In this document: piece by piece, positions 11,838 through 23,800 of the stretch | Layout: each line of letters starts with the position of its first letter | Position numbering within the stretch: position 1 is the first letter of the stretch | Made by a program: the position numbers and the translations under genes | Origin: Cladocopium goreaui | Taxonomy: Eukaryota; Sar; Dinophyceae; Suessiales; Symbiodiniaceae | Direction of reading: 5' to 3' | Assembly: GCA_947184155.2 (NCBI GenBank) | Contig: CAMXCT020003413.1 | Location: 494,501-558,500 of the forward strand | Length of the DNA: 64,000 nt | The notes under the pieces: model-generated | Database searches by the model: none | What the model saw: the letters and a program-made list of their open reading frames with translations, nothing else | What the model was told of the DNA's origin: nothing

Positions 11838-13293
11838 TGATTGCTTGAAGTGTTTCTTGCTGTTGCGGAGTTTGTGGGTTTTCGCGAAGGTGGCCGGCTT
11901 CCATTTGAATGATTGTATTGAATACTTTACTGCCCCTTGTTGGCCCCCATTGCCCCTCTAGACTCCTACCGAAGTTTGCAGCCCAGAAAGAATTATGATC
12001 TTTTCAGTCAATCCCGTTATTAATTAATAATATTAATTTAAAACGGGATGGAGTAAGAATCTGCTTGGGGAAAGATGTGGGAAGGTGAAGTATTGAAGGC
12101 TCTCTTACTCCTCCGCCATCGTTTCGATATCGTGTCAATTACTGTGGGGAGACATCGGCTTGGCCCGGAACATGTGCAAAATTCAACCCCCGAAACCTGG
12201 TCCCACCCAAACACCATGCGCGCCTCCGGTGCGCGAGCTTTGGGTGGCATGTTCTGCAACGCAAGAGTTACCCACACGGCTAAGCTATGAACCAAGAACA
12301 CTGGAGCAAAAAAGCAACAGTGTTGGGATTAAAAAAAAAGCTGTGCTGGAAGTGCTGGGGCAAAAAAGTCTGTGCTGGACACGCAAGTCACACATTGGCA
12401 CACTGCTTCCAGGAGATGTCAATCTGCATTATTGCAGACAGATAGAGGTTGACGCATAGACAGATGGATCGGCAGCAGATAGACAAACAGGCAAGCAGAC
12501 ACACAGACAGGCAGGAATAGATGGGAAGGTGCCTTTGACCTCAGCAAGAAAACCTGGTTGGTTAGATCGAAAAATAATGGTTCTGGGCAACTATCTCTGT
12601 TTGGGTGTCTGAGAATCAACCATCCTCCTATGGGCAATTTTCTTTCCCCAAAAGCCGAAACCCATACAACAACCATTGACACCTCTGAAAGCATAACCTG
12701 CAAACGGCCCTTCAATGATTGCCCAAAATGCCATCTTTTCCAAATGGCATAGCCTGCCGTTTGCACACTTACAAACTAGAACGGAACACGTCCAAGAACA
12801 TTGGGCACACTGAACAAAAAACAAATGGTGAATCATTCCTGCTTACCCCAAGTTCAGCCATGCCTTCACGTTTTGCGCTAGATCTTCGTCACCAAGCTTG
12901 GCCATTGAAGAAGATTCCTGCCCAGTCCAAGGGTCTTGTGACCAAATTTTTCTCTTGCTGTGAAATGAACTCTTGCCCATATCTTGTCTAAAGCATGTGA
13001 ACTCTCACGCATGGAAACTGACTCCTCCCAAAAAACAAAATCATCCCAAACACATGTCTACGCGTTCATTGAAGGGCGGATTGCACGTTATGATGGACCG
13101 CGCCTCCACTGTGCACCAGATGTGACGGCGCCTCACAGCTTCAACATGCTCCTCCAGCAGTGCGCCAAAGAACAAAAACTGTCTGCGATTAGTCGCAAAC
13201 ACTCCACAACCGCGGGGGGCACACTTTGCACGCAAAAACTGGCACAACGCCGCAGCGAAGGACCACGTAACGATCCAAAATGGCCACTGCATC

Positions 13294-13460
13294 TTTTTTG
13301 TGGCCCGAGCCCGTTGCCTTTCGGCGGGTCTACGGTACTTGAGACTTACTCGTCTACCACGTCACGATCGCGGCCCCGTACCCGGGGGGAATCGATCCGC
13401 GGCTAGCTGTCTATGCACGGTCCTGAGACGGGCATTAAACTACTACGCGACGAGATCGCC
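13294..13460 (-). mobile_element. tRNA-like SINE, copied with the tandem duplication
   Basis: Unit-2 counterpart of 6266-6432. The target duplications are at 13274-13293 and 13461-13480, with one mismatch. It was inherited through the segmental duplication and is not an independent insertion. Confidence 0.88.
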
Positions 13461-14431
13461 TCCAAAATGGCCATTGCATCACAACGCCAGCCCACTGCGA
13501 GCACAAAATTCGCACCGCGCCACAACGAGGGACCGCGCAACGATCCAAGATGGCCACCGCACCACACCGCAACCTGACCCCAAGGCGGCCTCGGGATGCC
13601 ACAAGTCTAAAAAGTTCACTAACGGATGGAGACCCCCAGAGCTTGCTGTCTTGAACTGACAACTAATTAATTTTCAAAGTGGCAGTAAGTGACCTTGACA
13701 TGATAGCATCTCACTGCTGGCAGTACTTTGAGAAGTGATGCCATGTATGTGCAGCCATGAGCTCGACTGAGTTGGCGGGCTTGAGCCGCAGGATCCGCTC
13801 CGTTGAGGAAATTTGAGAAGACAGCTGGATGAGTCGCAAGGCTGGAGCGGGCTCCTAGTCTACGTTTGGAGCCAAAAAAAGATGTCCCGTTATTCTTTGG
13901 ACGCCACAGCTGCCTACCTCGCTCGCTCTGGCGAAGCGATAGCTGGATCCAAGGACTTCATAAACTGGATCTTGTTGGCAATGATAAATAACCTGCGGCA
14001 AGATTGCGTTGAAACCGAAATCTGAAGATGCTCGCACTGCACCACGTACAGACCGCAAAACAGAACCTCGGCACCCTTCCACGTGCACAGCCAAAGAATA
14101 TTCATTCATTTTGCCTTTCCATGGTGACCCTCCATCCAACGGACATATTTGAAACGTTTTCAGAAAACTTGAACGAGCGCATAGGCACCTTACCTGACAC
14201 AGCCTCTTTGCAAGTGTTGCAGGAGAAGGCGTGGAATTGGTCGGGTTGGATCGGTTTGGTACCCAGTTTGGCAGTTTTGGAACTTCCCCATGGCTCAGAC
14301 AAACAGGGTGGCGCCCTTTTCAGGGTTCATTTTTGGCACACCTTTTTTCGAAGCAATTTTTGTTTTTGGAGCTTGCAAGCTAGTCCCATTTTTTTTCAGT
14401 GCCGACTGCATTCCGCCAGAAAATCGGTTCT

Positions 14432-14846
14432 CCACAACCTGGGACAGCAGAATTTGGCTCACCTGGTCGGCCTCGTCATCCACAAAGTGAGCTGGATCTA
14501 GGAGGAGCATTCTTGTCTTTTTTCTTTTGACTGGAGTGCCATGCTTGGTGGCTTGGAGGTGATGTAGTCCTGCAATTCCGACTTCAGGACAAATTGAAAG
14601 CAAGCCAGGTCGAGTGGTGAGTGCCTTGAGGGCCGCCCAGGGGTTGGTTTGTCCCAAGGCAGTCCGGACTGCAGAATGTCCAAGCTTCTTGAGGGCAGCG
14701 GCCTCACGATCAGCAGCCAATTGTGACGGAACCCCCTTCGTGGCCAAAAGAGCAGCCAAATCAGCTTGAGGCTCGGATGGATTGGGCCCAGATGTGAAGG
14801 AAGTCCAAAAAAGTCCAAGACGAACACCGACATGGAGCAGAGCCAC
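14432..14846 (-). pseudogene. Unit-2 copy of the decayed gene, 3'-deleted
   Basis: Same reading as 9766-9302, without the frameshift near 9365, so one frame now runs through the DDEADQVSQILLSQV region. It is then cut at the 1.86-kb deletion junction near 14432 and reads on into unrelated sequence. Confidence 0.4.
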
Positions 14847-14860
14847 AGTTCCACAGGTGT

Positions 14861-15308
14861 GATCGGCAAGCGGAACCCGTCAGTTTTTACCACCAAGCCA
14901 ATTTACTTCCCTATTTAAATGCCTCCAAGGAGTGGTGTTTGCTATTCCCCAGGGTACTTTCCAGCTCAGGGTACTACTAAATGCACTGAATCAATTCAAT
15001 ATTGTAAGCGGGCCCATTTGGATGACCCCCGTATCAAACCCAACGCATGTCCTGTAGGTAATTCATTGCGCTCTCCCATTTTATGTTTTGCTTGCTACAA
15101 GTAGAGGAGTCCTAGCCAGCAAAGTGCATATGCATGCACGAAATGCCACACCCTTCTGGCCTATCTCGTATTGAGCAGTTGGCCTTTTCTGAAGCCTCCT
15201 TCAAAGAATAATAATGGCCTCTTAATTTGGATCCATTGTATGGTCCGTGAACTGCGTGTACCGATTTTCCTACCAGCCCGCCGCCCCCAGCGTAAAACCA
15301 ACGTGAAC
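14861..15308. repeat. Dispersed 450-bp repeat, copy 2
   Basis: Unit-2 counterpart of 9747-10196. Confidence 0.8.
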
Positions 15309-15505
15309 TACGTGCGAGGCGTGAGTGACACACTCGGACCGCATGACGAGTCCACGGGCCAGCCACTCCACACCGCTCTAAGCCATTCACCGTTCGCCCC
15401 ATGACTACCAGGTTTACCTCAGTGCTCCCCTGGTAAGCGGACAAGACCAAAGCTAAACATTTACTGATACTTCTCTCTCACATCGCTACTTCTCCTAAAT
15501 GTGGC

Positions 15506-15987
15506 CTGCGATGACGTAAACTGCTCCCAGGGGTACCCTGGGTAGTGCTTATGTAAACGCAATCCAAGCAAAGTTGCAGCTGAGACACAATATCCGTTCT
15601 TTCCGTGCCTGAGAACATGTATAAGAATGTAATCCAGCCCCAGTGACTAGTTGCCTGCATTGCTGAACTGGCAACCACTAACCACTTGTTACATATGCGG
15701 TGTTTCCCGGTCTAGACCTCTGCATTAACAGCCCCATGGCTCTCAACGGGCGATCACAGGGTACCGATCCTTGATGGAGAACTTTGGGGGCGTGCCAGAC
15801 ACTGCTTTTTAGTAGAGATACCCAGGGCCCATGGTAGTCCGAGAATCGGAACATGACTAAGGCACAGTCATCACCTATGAAGCAGCTTGTGATCACAGCG
15901 ATGCAGGTGTAGGCCTTTACCTTCAGCTGCCCAAAGCTCTTGTCCTTCAGAAGTTTGTTGACATGAGTCTCGACAAGAACATCTCTG
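15506..15987. other. Locus interrupted by E1, left part
   Basis: No gene was seen. It contains a GGTACC hairpin at 15526-15542. It ends in the 18-bp E1 target duplication (15970-15987), whose partner is at 54931-54948, so 15987 and 54949 were adjacent before E1 inserted. Confidence 0.7.
15526..15542. other. GGTACC hairpin
   Basis: Arms CCCAGGG and CCCTGGG around a short GTA-containing loop. A sister with the same flanks is at 55333-55350. Confidence 0.6.
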
Positions 15988-16382
15988 TTTTTTTTCCGTC
16001 CAACGCCTTCATGGCTTTCGCCAGGTCGTTACAAACGTTCAACCGCAGCAGAAAAGCTGAATTGTAATTTGCTTGCAAGGCCGTCAAATTGGTCGGCAGC
16101 CTCAAAAGAGCTGGTAGTGGACCAATACAAAGTCCAGTGAGCAATCCCCTCAGAGGCAAAACCAAAAAAGAACAAACAAACCAAAAACAAACAACAAAAC
16201 CAAAAACAAACCAAAAAAGACAGAGAAAGGATTGCAACCAGCAGTGGGAATTCCGTGCATGATGACATCTTATGTGTCATCTAAAGAATGGCCCAAACAA
16301 AAACACACCACAGAACCAAACAAAAACAAACCAAAGGGCTACATCGGGTGATAGAAGCAACAAAAGCTCAATGCGGAAACCA

Positions 16383-16405
16383 GGGATCCCCCCAGCCAGG
16401 ATCCC
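16383..16405 (-). other. 3'-tail hairpin with loop TGGCTGGGG (E1)
   Basis: On the sense strand: arm GGGATCC, loop TGGCTGGGG, arm GGATCCC. It lies about 400 nt before the A-tail. The same loop on different stems is found in family P. Confidence 0.7.
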
Positions 16406-16652
16406 CGAGATCACAAAGAGCAGCCGTACCGGCATGATATTCACCCATGCACTTCGAAGCAAACACCGACAACGCCGGGTCGCAACGAGAGTGGTGAGAA
16501 ACGAGAGAAAGGTGAAACAGGGAGGTGAAACATGGTCTAAAGTGAAAATGACAGCAAGGCTACGGCATTCAGGGCGCACTCAGAGTCCGCTCAGTAATCC
16601 TTTTTCTATCATCATCATCATGTAGCCGCGATTTGCAGACAGTTCCATTGCG

Positions 16653-17114
16653 CTAGTGCTCTTGCAGGTAGTCTTCATGGTATGGAAGATTGTGCTCATC
16701 ATCGGTGCGTGGTGAGATCTGTGCATTGAGCTCTTCCGATGACGTGCTAGCTCCTTTGGCTGTGTGATCCAGTAGCAGTATGGCTTTTTGCGCTTGGCTC
16801 ACTTCATAGCTGGCAGAGATTGTACAACTATCCAATATGCAGCTAATTTGGCGGAGTTGGCGTATGGTGGCTTCGAGGTCAGTGACTCTCTGGGCTGGGA
16901 TATTCTGGACACCTTGAAGCTTCTGGCAAGCCTTGTCGAGAAGTTTGGTGGCAGCATCCATTTCACTGGCAGTGACTTGACACAGGGTCAGTTGAGTGAT
17001 TGACTTTGCTAGGCGACTGACAGCAGCATCCTTTACTGGGGTTGGCTGGGCCATACCACAGGGCTGAACTGTACGCTGGGTGTTGTGCAAATGTAAAGCT
17101 GCTGGGCAGTTCAT
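16653..17114 (-). CDS. E ORF3 (E1 copy), small coiled-coil-like protein, intact frame
   Basis: A 153-codon frame without interruption, ending in TGA/TAA-type stop sequence at 16653-16655. The protein is rich in Ala, Leu, Gln and Lys with heptad-like spacing over residues 40-125, so it is probably helical or coiled-coil, with an acidic, His-containing C-terminus. No known family was recognised. It is the 3'-most ORF of the E retroposon, about 320 nt downstream of the ORF2 stop and after a hairpin and a TATAAT-like motif. Small coiled-coil proteins are often RNA-binding ORF1 proteins in LINEs, but that role here is only an inference. The ORF3 of E2 and E5 belongs to a clearly diverged subfamily. 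Confidence 0.55.
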   Translation of the reverse strand: MNCPAALHLHNTQRTVQPCGMAQPTPVKDAAVSRLAKSITQLTLCQVTASEMDAATKLLDKACQKLQGVQNIPAQRVTDLEATIRQLRQISCILDSCTISASYEVSQAQKAILLLDHTAKGASTSSEELNAQISPRTDDEHNLPYHEDYLQEH

Positions 17115-17300
17115 CCATCAATCGCAGAGTTGCCAGCTAATCAGCACAAAGGCATAGGCGTCCATTTGGAGGTGCGCATGGCCGGTCAGTGTGTTGGTCG
17201 AGGTAATGTCAAACAGCAACGGGTTCCTTGATGTACTTTGACATCATCCTACACTACCAACAAGACAACAACACTTAAGTATAGGCCCCCCCCAAAAGGT

Positions 17301-17313
17301 GTACTATAATCCC
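17301..17313 (-). promoter_or_regulatory. TATAAT-like motif upstream of ORF3 (E1)
   Basis: The plus strand reads gtactataatccc. The same TATAAT core beside a C-rich run lies at the same place before ORF3 in E3 (20099-20112), E2 (33941-33955) and E5 (47324-47340). Conservation suggests a promoter or processing signal, but no function is shown. Confidence 0.4.
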
Positions 17314-17381
17314 TAACCCCTATCTTTCTCCTCATACTAACCCAGGCAAGCTTACTTCGTCGGCAGTTACGTTAGGCAGTG

Positions 17382-17407
17382 GTCAACCATGGGTGCCCCA
17401 TGGTGAC
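17382..17407. other. GGTACC-type hairpin between ORF2 and ORF3 (E1)
   Basis: Arms gtca(a)ccatggg and ccatggtgac with one bulged base; the centre here is GGTGCC. It lies 25 nt after the ORF2 stop. Confidence 0.65.
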
Positions 17408-17431
17408 AGCACTTATCAACACATGTCCAAA

Positions 17432-17590
17432 CTACTGGAATTGCACGGGTTGACTGGCGCTGGGGCGTTCGTGGCTGCTTGTGCCACTAGCTGTGCTATG
17501 TGCGGGGGGTGGGTCACCGCTTACCGGCGGCCTCATCATTTGGGCGATAAGGGGATGGCTTTGCTTGGCAAGCAGGATCTTAGTCATTTC
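17432..17590 (-). pseudogene. E1 ORF2, final 50 codons
   Basis: Encodes KQSHPLIAQMMRPP and ends SQPVQFQ-stop, matching the C-terminus of E2 ORF2 at 34124 (SQSVQFQ-stop). It is cut at 17590 by insertion of E2. The preceding codons are found 28 kb away at 45236. Confidence 0.75.
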
Positions 17591-18098
17591 TTTTTTTCCG
17601 TCCAACGCCTTCATGGCTTCCGCCAGGTCGTTCAACATGTTTCAGAGCATGTTGCAATTGGGATTAATTGATGAATTAAGCTACGCAAAGGCCGTTGCTG
17701 TAGTGGCCTCAAAAGTAAACTGGTGGAGGACCGATACATAGTCCTATGCCCTGTCACGCTCATTAAGAAAACCAAGCAAAACACCAAGAAACAAAGACAC
17801 AAAAACCAAAAAAAACACCAAACACAAACAGAACACAAACACACAAGAACAAAAACAAACAAACCAAAAAACAACACACACCACAGAGCAGTGACGTGAC
17901 AAGTTCCAGTTTATGGGTGAAACAAAACGATTAAAGCAAGAGGTGATAGCTTAGTATCATCTCGGTGCATGCAAACTGACATCTTGTGTGCCATGATGAC
18001 GCTGGCCCATACAATCAACAAAAAACAAGACACGCCACAAAAACGCCATGGGCCAATTCAGAGGGTGTGGGAAGCAACACAGCTCAATGCAGAAACCA

Positions 18099-18121
18099 GG
18101 GATCCCCCCAGCCAGGATCCC
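18099..18121 (-). other. 3'-tail hairpin with loop TGGCTGGGG (E2)
   Basis: Same arms and loop as at 16383-16405. Confidence 0.7.
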
Positions 18122-18331
18122 CGAGATCACAAAGAGCAGCCTTCACGGCATGACATTCACCCTGACACTTTGAAGCAAACACCGACAACGCCGGGTCGCT
18201 ACGAAAGTGGTGAGAATAACTAACGCAGTGAAACTGGAGAGTGAAAACATGGTCAATGTGAAAATGACAGCAATAGCTACGGCACTCAGGGCACCCTCAG
18301 AGTCCGCTCAGTTGTTCTTTTCCAAGCATCA

Positions 18332-18551
18332 TCATCGTTGGGAGCTGTAGTGCACACTTGCGGTGCATACCGCTTTCAAAACTGAATCCAATGCGATCGA
18401 GTTAGCGATGATCGCCAGCGCGACAGCATTGATGCAGGCTTGCAAGCGTAGAGCTGCTCGAGCGGTCAACTTAGCAGGTGTTGCAACCAACTGCATTTGA
18501 TGCGGTCGGTTGACCATGGTAGCTGGCTCAGTCACATTGGTACAGGAATGC
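18332..18551 (-). pseudogene. E2 ORF3, 3' portion
   Basis: Continues the ORF3 sequence that stops at 33384, after the E3 insertion. An Ala/Ile/Leu-rich helical segment lies in its centre. It matches 46550-46753 in E5 nearly base for base. Confidence 0.5.
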
Positions 18552-19055
18552 GAGCGTTCCTCTCAGCACATTTTTTTTCCGTCCAACGCCGTATGGCTTC
18601 CGCCAGGTCGTTCAACATGTTTCCAAGCATGTTGCATATGAGATTAATTAATTAATTCACGCAGGGGCCGAAGCTGTAGTGGCCGCAAAAGTAAACTGGT
18701 AGAGGACCGATACATAGTCCTATTCCCTTGTCACGTTCATCAGAGAACAAGAAACGAAGCACAAAGAAGCAAAAGCAACAACAACACCAAAAACAAAATC
18801 AAACAAAAACAAAACATACAAAAAGCAAACAACCACACAACCACAAAGCAGTGACGTGACAGTTCCAGTTTATGGGTGAAAAAGATCTATAGAGGCAAGA
18901 GGTGATAGCTTAGTATCATCTCGGCGCATGCAGATGACAACTTATGTGCCATGTTGACGCAGGCCCATAAAACAAAACAACAACAGGACCAACCACAAAT
19001 CACCATGGGCCACTTCAGAGGGTGCAGGAAGCAACTAAGCTCAATGCGGAAACCA

Positions 19056-19078
19056 AGGATCCCCCCAGCCAGGATCCC
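19056..19078 (-). other. 3'-tail hairpin with loop TGGCTGGGG (E3)
   Basis: Same loop; the outer pair of the stem is altered to a wobble-compatible base. Confidence 0.65.
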
Positions 19079-19334
19079 CGAGATCACAAAGAGCAGCCTT
19101 CACGGCATGACATTCACCCTGACACTTTGAAGCAAACACCGACAAAGCCGGGTTGCAACGAAAGTGGTGAGAAAAACTATCGCAGTGAAACAGATGAGTG
19201 AAACATGATCTAAGGTGAAAATGACAGCGAGGCTACGGCACTCAGGGCACACTCAGAGTCCGCTCAGAACTGCTTTTCCAATCATCATACTGCATCAAAA
19301 TTGCGGTTGCGGTATGCACCACTGTGCTAGTGCT

Positions 19335-19507
19335 TTTTTTCCGTCCAACGCCGTATGGCTTCCGCCAGGTCGTTCAACATGTTTCCAAGCATGTTGCATA
19401 TGAGATTAATTGATTAATTCACGCAGGGGCCGAAGCTGTAGTGGCCGCAAAAGTAAACTGGTAGAGGACCGATATAGTCCAACTCCCACGTTACGTTCAG
19501 AGAACAA
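19335..19507 (-). mobile_element. E4: 173-bp 5'-truncated E copy inside E3
   Basis: It contains only the last ~170 nt of E (ccgtccaacgcc end, T-run first). It is flanked by a perfect 21-bp duplication at 19314-19334 and 19508-19528. It is a classic strongly 5'-truncated insertion and defines the 3' end of the family. Confidence 0.9.
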
Positions 19508-19528
19508 ATGCACCACTGTGCTAGTGCT

Positions 19529-19850
19529 CTTGCAATTCGTCTTCATAGTATGGGAGATTGTACTCGTCATCAGTGCGTGGGAATATCTGTGCATTGAGTT
19601 CTTCTGATGATGTGCTGGCTCCCCTGGCTGTATGGTGAAGCTGCAGAATGGCTTTCTGCGCCTGGGACCCTCTGGGATGGGATGTTTTGGATGCCTTGAA
19701 GCTTCTGTCAGGCCTTCTCTAGAAGTTTAGTGGCATCATCGACTTCGCTGGTAGTGACTTGGCAGAGGGTCAGTTGAGTAATGGACTTTGCAAGACGAGG
19801 ACAGCGGCGTCTTTGATAGGAGTCGGTCGTTCCATGCCAATGGACTAAGC
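19529..19850 (-). pseudogene. E3 ORF3, degraded
   Basis: Aligns with 16653-17000 (the E1 ORF3 subfamily) but with indels and no long frame. The spacer that follows (19990-20220) keeps the TATAAT-like motif (20099-20112) and a hairpin (20184-20208). Confidence 0.55.
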
Positions 19851-20183
19851 TGTCTACAGGTTTTTCGGCAGACGCAAAGCCTCAGGGCATACAGTTAACA
19901 CCCACCGTGTTGCAACCTTGGCCGAGAAAGGGCATGGGGAGGTGTGGTAAAAGTCATTTGGCCGGTCGAAAGATTGGTTGATCGAAGGTCAAACGGTGAC
20001 GGGCACCATGGCTAGATGTACTTTGACATCACACTACACTACCATGTAACAATTAAGGTAGAACAACACGAACAAACCAAGTTAAAAACCCTGAAAAGGA
20101 GTATTATAACCGCCCCCCCACCACCTCCCGTCCCATACTGGCTCCGGCATGCTGACAGCAAAGGTAGTCGCAGTGGGCAGTAG

Positions 20184-20208
20184 CCAACCATGAGTACCCC
20201 ATGGTGAC
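20184..20208. other. GGTACC-type hairpin between ORF2 and ORF3 (E3)
   Basis: The arms match 17382-17407, with GAGTACC at the centre; it is partly decayed. Confidence 0.5.
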
Positions 20209-20357
20209 AACGCCACTCAACCTAGGTCAAGTTACAGGCTGAATGCATGTGTGGGAAACTTGGGGTACTCTAGGATTATGGTTGGTCCGAATGGCCGCTA
20301 CTGCACGCAAGACGTCATTTGTTTGAACTTCATATAACGTGGTCGTTTCTTGCTTAT

Positions 20358-20809
20358 TCTTCCCAGTTAATTCGCTATTCGCTTTGAATTAGGTTTGTTT
20401 TCTCATGTGGCTTCTTCTATGGCTTCGTATTGGGGAGGGCCCTTCTCCCTTTGTGTTGTTTCTGCCTTTGTTCCGAGAGGGGCGGTAGATTCCCGGTAGA
20501 GCCATGGACTAGGCTGCACTGCAGTGAGCTTTACTGGCGCTGTCCAGTTGGTTTTTTGTTTGTTGGGCTCTGCCCCGTTCTTTGTTGCTTCGCTGTTTTG
20601 CTTTAAGGCGAAACGCAAATCTGGCTGGGGGATTTGCGAGTCGTTTTTGTTTGTGGTAGTCTTGTTGTTTTTTGTTTGTCTTTGGTTTCGTGATGATTTG
20701 CCTAAGTTTTTGGACCACACGTGTCCTTGTACATTACTGCTTTTCATTGCTTACGCAATTGTAAGGACCGAGCCTAGTGCAACGTCGGCCAAACCGGAGG
20801 AAAAAAAAA
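20358..20809 (+). mobile_element. P1: short retroposon of family P, inside E3 ORF2
   Basis: 452 bp ending in GGAGGA9. Flanking duplications are gtggtcgtttcttgcttat (20339-20357) and the same with one extra T (20810-20829). E2 shows the uninterrupted coding sequence at 34573-34640. It contains the TGGCTGGGG hairpin (20614-20638) and a T/G-rich tract. No ORF is conserved with P2, so it is probably non-autonomous. Confidence 0.85.
20614..20638 (+). other. Hairpin with loop TGGCTGGGG (P1)
   Basis: Arm CGCAAATC, loop TGGCTGGGG, arm GATTTGCG: a perfect 8-bp stem. The loop is identical to that of E although the stem sequence is unrelated. Confidence 0.75.
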
Positions 20810-20829
20810 GTGGTCGTTTTCTTGCTTAT

Positions 20830-23800
20830 GGCAGGCTCGGAGTCAGTCCATAGTTGTTCCAGTGTGTATCCTGGTTTCGGTTCAATATACCGTCGGTTCC
20901 ACACTGCATGATGGGACCAGTGAGGCGCATCAGGGTTGATTTCAACTGAATCCCTTTTCATGTCATATTCTCTGAGCATATCATCTAATTCTTGCAGGCA
21001 AGCGGCTCGGTGAATACAACATTGTCTGACAGCACCATCAATGTGGAGTGGCCATCCCACGGGCATGTGGGAGTCTTCCAAGAGTCCATCACCATTTTGC
21101 TCCATGATTGTACCCAACATAGGAACATCAATAGTTGCTTTGAGGCTAACTTGCGCACGTTTGCACTTCCACGTGTCAGGGGCTAAAAGGCCTCTGGCAG
21201 CCAACAGTTCAAGCGATGGGATTCTGGTTGGTCATTCGTCGGCAGCACCTCTTCTTTGATGACTAACTTTAGCCCATGTAGTGGCTGGGGCTGTTCTTTT
21301 GGAGGGTCTTAAGGTGGTTGGGATGCAGTATCCTTGGGTGTTGTGTCTTCAAACCAGGTGGGGCGGACCGACTGGACACCTATGGGACTTGCGGAGCTGG
21401 CGATTTTGATGCTTTCTCTGCGCAGGCTATGGTAGACGGGTGGGATCATCCATGCCGGCACAAAAACTGTGATAAACTGCACATTCCAAATGACCTGCAA
21501 ATTCTGCGGCTAAACTTCAGGCGTGATACATCTTACCTGACCATCGATCACTCTGGTGTAGGATTCGGAGCCGTCGAAGGATGCTGTGACTTTTAGACCT
21601 AGGTACAGCTCTCTAAACCAGTATTCCTTGAGCATCATAAAGGAAAGGTGAGGTGCCCTCACTTCCAATACGTGCGATGCTGGCACTAAAAGAGTGACCA
21701 TCCATTCAGCTAAAAATTCAATCATTTTGACTTCGAGTTTGGGAGGATGGCTTGGACTGCTCGAAGTGCACCCGCAATGTCCGCGACATGCCGACGTGAG
21801 GGCAGTCCAACTGTTCGCTTGGCATACTCATCAGCGAAGTAGAGTCTGCACAACTTTGAGACCCACTGGCTCGGCTTCTCCATGTCTATGGTGATCTTGG
21901 CCAGGGGCCATGGGTCTGGGAGCGTGGACAAGCAATGCAGCAATTCGGAGGTCGGGTCTGCGGAGATGACTGGGAGGGCTTCTCCTTGCGGGCGATAGTC
22001 AACTACTGGTCCTACCGTGCCCTTGCTTTTTTTGCGTATGGGTGCGGGTGACTATATGCACCGCTTGGATGGTGTTCTCATATTGGTTGACCATAGCTCT
22101 TAAGTACTTGCATGCGCGGGCAGCTGCTCTTCTTGTGTTTGGCCCATCTTCGGGCTGATTCTTGGCAGCTACTGCTAGGATGTCTCTCGCTTCTTCTTCA
22201 GGCGACCGTTTGGGTTCCGTACCAGGTGCAGGTGCAGTTAGAGCGGTACCTTGGACTGACGCCTCTTTTGCGCGTGGCAAGTGGTCTGGGATCGGCAACT
22301 TAGGGTGTAATCGCCATCCATCAAAGAAGTATATACCAGGCAGAGACAGAATCTCCTGTTCTGGGCCCGTCTGCGCCACTACTTGCCCGGTGCGGGCTTT
22401 GTACAGTCCTGAGGGCAGGCACACGTAGCTCGGAAAGGGTGTGCGATCAGCCGCGTAGGCATATAGGACGACTTCAGAGAAAGGGAGAGTCTGCTCGGGG
22501 AGCCACTTATGTTGAGTTGCTAAGCCTGTTTTGACTTCTTGGAGGCGCTCCCTGATTAGCCAGCGAAGGTCCGACCTGCGCACCAATATTAGACGGTATC
22601 TCGCTCGCTTTACTTCGTCGGCTTGCTGATCGTAGTATTGGTTGGCGATTGCAAGGGGAGGGAACTCCCAGGTTGGTGCTGAAGTCAGTGACCACCAGCT
22701 TAACTGTGCTAGATTCTCTTGAACTGGGTCAGGATCAAAGTCAGGCCACCTCCATGTCGTTTCTCCTCTCCGGAGGCCCCGGATGCCATATGCAATTGTC
22801 GCAATCACCTGCGCCATGCCCATGAGCCCCATCATGTCTAGCGGGGAGACAAGCAGGGTTAACGATTTGGACCGGGTGAGTCCGACAGTGATTCTGCCAA
22901 GGCAGTCTTCGGTATCTTCTGCAGGGGAGCCATTGGAGTAGTATTTGGTGTTTAAAAATCCAATGCTGGGCTGAGCTACGATTGATACCTGTGCTGTTCC
23001 TCCTGCTGAATTGGCTATTGTTTCTACACGCAGGGTGCGGACATAATTCCTTTTGAGCACGGAGCGGTTCAAGTTGTTCTTGTGATCTGTTGCCGTGGTC
23101 ATTATAAAAAGTCCATCTGCAAATCCAGCATTGTGTGGGAAAGGGGTGAGTACCTCTGACACAAGAGTCTCCAGGTCTGTCGCTACCAACCCGTTAATCC
23201 TAGCATTAGTATCCCAAAGCACTAATTGGAACCCTGGTGGCTTGTCGGGGAGTCCTCCCGAGGCAAAACTTCCCAGTTCCCATAGGCCATTGATCTGCCT
23301 GCAGAGATCAGGATATCTAACTGCAACCACTGCATGGTATGTCACAGGACTAACCCCAGAGCTGGAGGGAAGCATTAACCCCCAAGCATGGATGTCACTC
23401 ACTCCGGCGGTCTGGGAATTTAAAACTGCTTGTATGTCTCCAGCCATAGGTAGGAGAGTAGCGGCATGCTGCAAGATCCAGGCGAGGCGCACGAGGGACC
23501 GTGGAAAATTAATAGTGGTACCTCCCAGCAGTTCTGAGTCCACAAATCGGGAGTGCCGTTGCATATTGGGCTGGGCGGCTTCAAATTGGGCTCTCAGGCC
23601 TGGAAGAACAGTGCTGGCTGCCCTGAGGTCTTCCGCATCCTGCGGCGAGAGGTGACTTGTCCATAGCTGACCTAAAGTGGGCTGGCCTCGTTTGAGGATT
23701 TGACCAAGAGCCGCTAAACCTTCATTGGCCGAACCGTCCAGCAGTCGGATCATTGCATCGGCAAGGTTAGCTGGCATATAATAATTGCGGTCGCTTCGCA

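Larger units (their letters stand above)
10390..15505. repeat. Tandem segmental duplication, unit 2 (5,116 bp)
   Basis: Second copy of 3385-10389. Differences seen by eye: about 20 extra bases near 13118; a 27-bp loss near 13850; and the loss of about 1.86 kb corresponding to unit-1 positions 7435-9302, where the joined ends share CCA. Substitutions are otherwise rare, so the duplication is young. It ends at 15505, where the sequence leaves the repeat. Confidence 0.93.

Noticed and set aside
23095-23655. Plus-strand ORFs inside the helicase regions (also 34149-34748)
   Set aside because: They mirror the codons of the minus-strand ORF2, which has the conserved motifs.
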